Shown here piece after piece: positions 60,479 to 64,000 of a stretch of 64,000 nt of DNA. The stretch is from Sarcocystis neurona. Lineage: Eukaryota; Apicomplexa; Conoidasida; Eucoccidiorida; Sarcocystidae. The translations under genes and the position numbers were made by a program. How positions within the stretch are numbered: position 1 is the first letter of the stretch; every line of letters begins with the position of its first letter. The notes under the pieces are model-generated. The model did no database searches. It had not been told where the DNA came from and saw only the letters and a list, made by a program, of their open reading frames with translations. The stretch is taken from the NCBI GenBank assembly GCA_000727475.1, contig KL647296.1, forward strand, positions 1,098,865 through 1,162,864. The letters run 5' to 3'.

Positions 60479-62091
60479 TTCTCGTGTTCCACTAGGAATT
60501 GCTTTCAATGCACTTCAGATGCTTGTCTGCCGCCTAATCAGTTCTATACAAAAGGAAACCTTATTGGAAATTAGACGCGAATTCTTGGAAGCTACATACG
60601 AGTGCTCGTGCCGATGTGTACGTCTAAGTGCTAAGGTATGCATGTGCCTTTCCATTTACAGTTTTAGTGTAGGGATATGTGTGCACGAAGGTGTGTCAGA
60701 GTCCAGATTCATACGTCTTCGTGTTGAGTAACAACCCTGATCGTTCGCGAACTGGTAATTAAGACATTCGTAGACAGAGCGTGAGTTCCTTGGTGGGACT
60801 TGTATACTCGTGGCTTCGTATGTCTTCGTGAGCGCAGACGTTCGTACACGTATACGCTGCGTTCTAGAACCTCACGTGCACAGAAGTATAACTGACTACG
60901 TCTCGGGATAGAAACAGTTTAGCTTCAGACGAGTATACGTAGGGGCACAGGAAGCACCGGAGAGGCTACGTTTCTGTCGCGTGGAACTGCTCTGATCTCC
61001 ACTCCTTCAAGAAGATACTGCTGTGCGCAGATGTAGCGAACCATCAATCTATTGTGCAGGCTTCTGCTTCTTGCTAATAAGAATCCATCAAGCAGCTCAT
61101 ACGTTTGTCGGTGCGTTTGGTGTATGTAACCGAAAGCAACTACGTGTTCGCCTCTGTTCGAAGGCAACGTTCTTCCGTGCTTAGCTCGGGTGTGTCATGT
61201 GGCATGTTTGCTCAGGACAGGCACTTCGTGTGTTGTAGCCACAGGCAGATTATAATGTGCGTTTCTCACCATCGCAGCGGCTCTTTCATGTGTTGAACTG
61301 AAACACTAATTTGGTTTATATTCTTCTGATAGAATGGCTGGAGGAACTTGTCTTTGACCTACGTGTCACACACGTATGCATGCATTCCCGCACAGACGCG
61401 TGGAAGAATCCGAAATCGTTGACTTAGAAAGCACTTCAACGTGCAACCTCGTATTTGAAGGTGGACACATGCATGTGTACAAAGCATATATGTTGTGATT
61501 TGTCTACAACAGCTCCTGCAGGAGGCAAACGATGAGTGTGCCATCTAGGAACCTCATCCGCAGATCCATGTGTGGACTGTTTTTCTTGAGCGCCGTGGTG
61601 GGGCTCTGGAGTCTAATGTGACTACCTACTAGGAGATGCCCTCTCAGATTACTGCTGATGCAGCACAACGGAAGAAGTCTCTCACAATTCTTGTGATGTC
61701 GGTACACATGGCTTCTAAGACATAATATGTAGACGAAGACAGTTGTACTTTATCTAAACGTCAATTGCAGGCGTATCAAAGGTGCGGAGACGTGAACAGC
61801 CTTGCGGAACCTCATTCCACAGATTCAACCCAATAATACACTTAATGTTCGACTTTTCTACAGGTGCACACACGTATACACGTGTGTTTGTATGCGTCTG
61901 TAACGGCAGCTAAATCGAAAGTTCTGCACACGAATGCATCCATAGATACACTTACGCCTGATTCCCTATACAGAGTCAATATGCAATTGTTAGGCGCCAC
62001 GATACGCATAAACCTTCACGAAAAGATGATTGTGAAACACGAGTGCGGTATGTACTTGAATAAGGAAGCACTTGAAGAGTTGCGGATGTAC
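60479..62091 (+). CDS. Two phase-compatible exons of an unknown gene
   Basis: Exon 60479-60635 (acceptor GATTAACAG, donor GTATGC; alternative donor GTACGT at 60618) encodes amphipathic helix-like sequence (NALQMLVCRLISSI, LLEIRREFLEATYE). Exon 61864-62091 follows a good acceptor (CGACTTTTCTACAG), starts in phase 0 as required, and carries 76 codons including LYRVNMQLLG and MYLNKEALEELR. It ends at GTGCGT, or earlier at GTATGT (62048). No domain is recognised, and no start or stop was found, so both ends are missing. It might be linked to the broken coding stretch at 57164, but no connecting exon is visible. Confidence 0.42.
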
Positions 62092-63915
62092 GTGCGTATG
62101 TTTATGCGTATTTTTGTGCACATATATACTTGCATGTGCGGTCAATCAAGCAAACCGTACGTACGTGCGCATATATAATGGTGTATGCGCGTATCTATGT
62201 ATATGCATCCGTGAACACGGTTGTATAGCCACGGGAACCTGCTACGTGTACGCATGCTTATACGTTAATAATTAGATACGTACACACGTTCGCACACGTT
62301 CGTTTTCGAGAAAAATGTGGATGCTTGTACACAGACACCTATAATAAGCATATGCTTACGTATGTATGTGCAGTAACACGTGTGTACACCTGCTAACTAC
62401 ATATGCGCTCAGGTGGCCTGGAGAATCCTTGCCCTGTTACTACTTCCCTACTAGGAGACCTGCCACAATCAACAGGATCTACGTAGGAAATGTGATATGA
62501 TTCGTCAGGATAAAATTAGCTTATAGGCACGAGGACAGAGTATGCTACGCTCGGCATACACATGTGTGCATATACGCACACATACACTGTACTTACGTTG
62601 TGGTGGATACTCGGAAGTCGACCTTTCTACGAGAAAAGCAACGCTTACATGCAGGCTTACCATAGGCCCACACTTGTACAAGAAAGTGAGCGCATATGTC
62701 AGCGTGAGAGCACACACGCACTCGTTCAAATTGCATAATCACATGATGACCCAGCCGCCACGAAGACGATAGACACCTATAGGTGTACTGACTGTGGAGC
62801 ATGTACGTCTGTATTCATACGTGTCCGAAGAGCCGGTGCAGACACTCAGCATACGTATGAGGCGGTGTGAACTCATAATCTGCGATCGCTCACCGCGTAC
62901 GTGTACAGCGGTACCATGTAACCATATATGCACATAAATACGAACACTTCTGAGGACGGCCGGACGACGAACAACCATGATAATCATCTCCTGCGGCAGC
63001 AGAAACAGGTATGCAAGCACGTTAGGCTCACTGAATCCATGCAGCTTTCCACAGATGCACATACATCTACACAGACACAACACACACGTGCGCGACAGTA
63101 GCAATGTATACATCTGTATAGCGAGTGCCCTAATATGCAGACGTACAGGGAGGTAACACACGTAAGTAGGACACTAGCGAGATACGCGTTCAGTCAGCGT
63201 GAATGTCCGCGACTGTGAATCAATGCTGCATCGGGGGGATGAGGAACAGAGGAGACGACTTACAGACTATCCGGGCACTTTCATTATCATACATACACAC
63301 GCACACACACACACACACGTACACACAAACACATACAGACAGACTCCCCGCTGGCTCTGTCTCTACTTTCGTAGGCATGTATGTATGTATGTGCGTTGTC
63401 TTTCCTTACGTAAGTATACACGAACGCGCTGTCGCAGTACGAGAGAAAAGTGCACGTCACCCAGTCCAATAGGAGGCCGCATGCATGTGAGCTGTGTGAC
63501 GGACGTGATCGACGGTGAACTGTGGAAATTCTGCTGTAGCGCTCTTTTGAGCACGTCTTTTCTGATCACTTCTCTTCTGCATACTTTCTGTGTTACTTGT
63601 GTGTTTTGTTCTTTTCCTTTTCCCTCTCACACATTTTCTCCTCCCTAGCGTCTACGCTGTGCTCTCGCCTCCACTTTTCTTGGTGTTTCCTCACTCTCGT
63701 TGCCAGCCAGCGTCAGCCTTACTAACCTTCTTTCCTATTTTCTTTCGCGTGCTTCCTCGTTTCTGTCCTCCGCCCAGCGCAGCATTGGCGCTCTCCACCA
63801 AGTTCTTTGTGGGAAGGGGCGGTGACACTGCGGCACACGTTTCACAGAGACCGCAGATTTCGGACGGTTTAGGTCACCAGAACAACGCAAGCACGGATAA
63901 ATCTTGTTCTCCACC
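62092..63915. other. Non-coding stretch and upstream region of the proteasome gene
   Basis: TA/CA-rich sequence up to about 63350 is followed by a long pyrimidine-rich stretch (63540-63790), which probably holds the promoter and 5' UTR of the gene starting at 63916. No gene is supported here. Confidence 0.5.
63290..63335. repeat. CA microsatellite
   Basis: A run of ACAC units with few interruptions. Confidence 0.85.
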
Positions 63916-64000
63916 ATGGAGACTATCATCGGGCTGAAGGGCCCCACTTTTGCGATGCTGGCGTGCGACCGGTACTCTAACAGCAGTATTATTAGGTTGC
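63916..64000 (+). CDS. Proteasome subunit beta type-2 (beta-4), 5' end
   Basis: The ATG has an excellent context (CCACCATGG) and opens 28 codons that run off the window. The peptide begins METIIGLKGPTFAML and continues ACDRYSNSSII, which matches the N-terminus of PSMB2-type (beta-4) proteasome subunits: start directly at the first beta strand without a propeptide, the G-x-x-GP pattern and the A/S-x-D-R followed by S-I-I. These subunits are non-catalytic members of the 20S core beta ring, in nucleus and cytosol. The gene is cut by the window end, so length and introns are unknown. Confidence 0.83.
   Translation, partial: METIIGLKGPTFAMLACDRYSNSSIIRL

Noticed and set aside
1..64000. tRNA, rRNA, CRISPR, bacterial operons, telomere repeats, transposons
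   Set aside because: No tRNA-like cloverleaf with a T-loop core was recognised by eye, and I saw no rRNA blocks, spaced direct repeats, telomeric arrays or transposase motifs. A tRNAscan or Rfam run could still find small RNAs.

Overview
The window looks like nuclear DNA of an intron-rich unicellular eukaryote, most likely a coccidian apicomplexan (Eimeria, Cyclospora or Sarcocystis-like). I infer this from GT-AG introns of tens to thousands of bases, small exons, disordered proteins with runs of Ala, Ser, Gln, Asn or Gly, abundant TG and TA microsatellites, and the kinds of genes present. There are no bacterial operons, rRNA genes or CRISPR arrays, and I recognised no tRNA gene. Coding regions are in pieces, so I built gene models by joining open stretches whose splice signals and codon phases agree. 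Coordinates give outer limits; exons are in the evidence text.

Left end (0-2.5 kb): two unrecognised multi-exon genes end towards each other (+ 562-1671, - 1832-2488). 6.1-16.7 kb (+): an eight-exon gene with a glutaredoxin-like fold that has lost its active-site cysteines, followed by a Cys cluster and a roughly 675-residue disordered exon. 20.7-24.8 kb (-): a short prohibitin/SPFH-family membrane protein. 25-31.8 kb is sparse, with a few candidate exons, tandem duplications and palindromes. 31.8-44.6 kb (+): the clearest gene, a large secreted subtilisin-like protease of about 1788 residues with complete catalytic residues and several beta-sandwich modules. Inside one of its introns two protein-like exons lie on the opposite strand. 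45.5-53.3 kb (-): one small gene and one long Ser/Asn/Gly-rich gene with at least six phase-consistent exons. 55-57.7 kb holds candidate minus-strand exons and a plus-strand coding stretch broken by frame changes. 60.4-62.1 kb (+) has two good exons of an unknown gene. At the right edge (+ 63916) a proteasome beta-2-type subunit begins and runs out of the window.

The genes have housekeeping or secretory roles and do not form a pathway. The most unusual items are the glutaredoxin-like/Cys/disordered protein, the modular subtilase with its antisense exons, and the shortened prohibitin-like gene. All splice models are inferred by eye from sequence alone.
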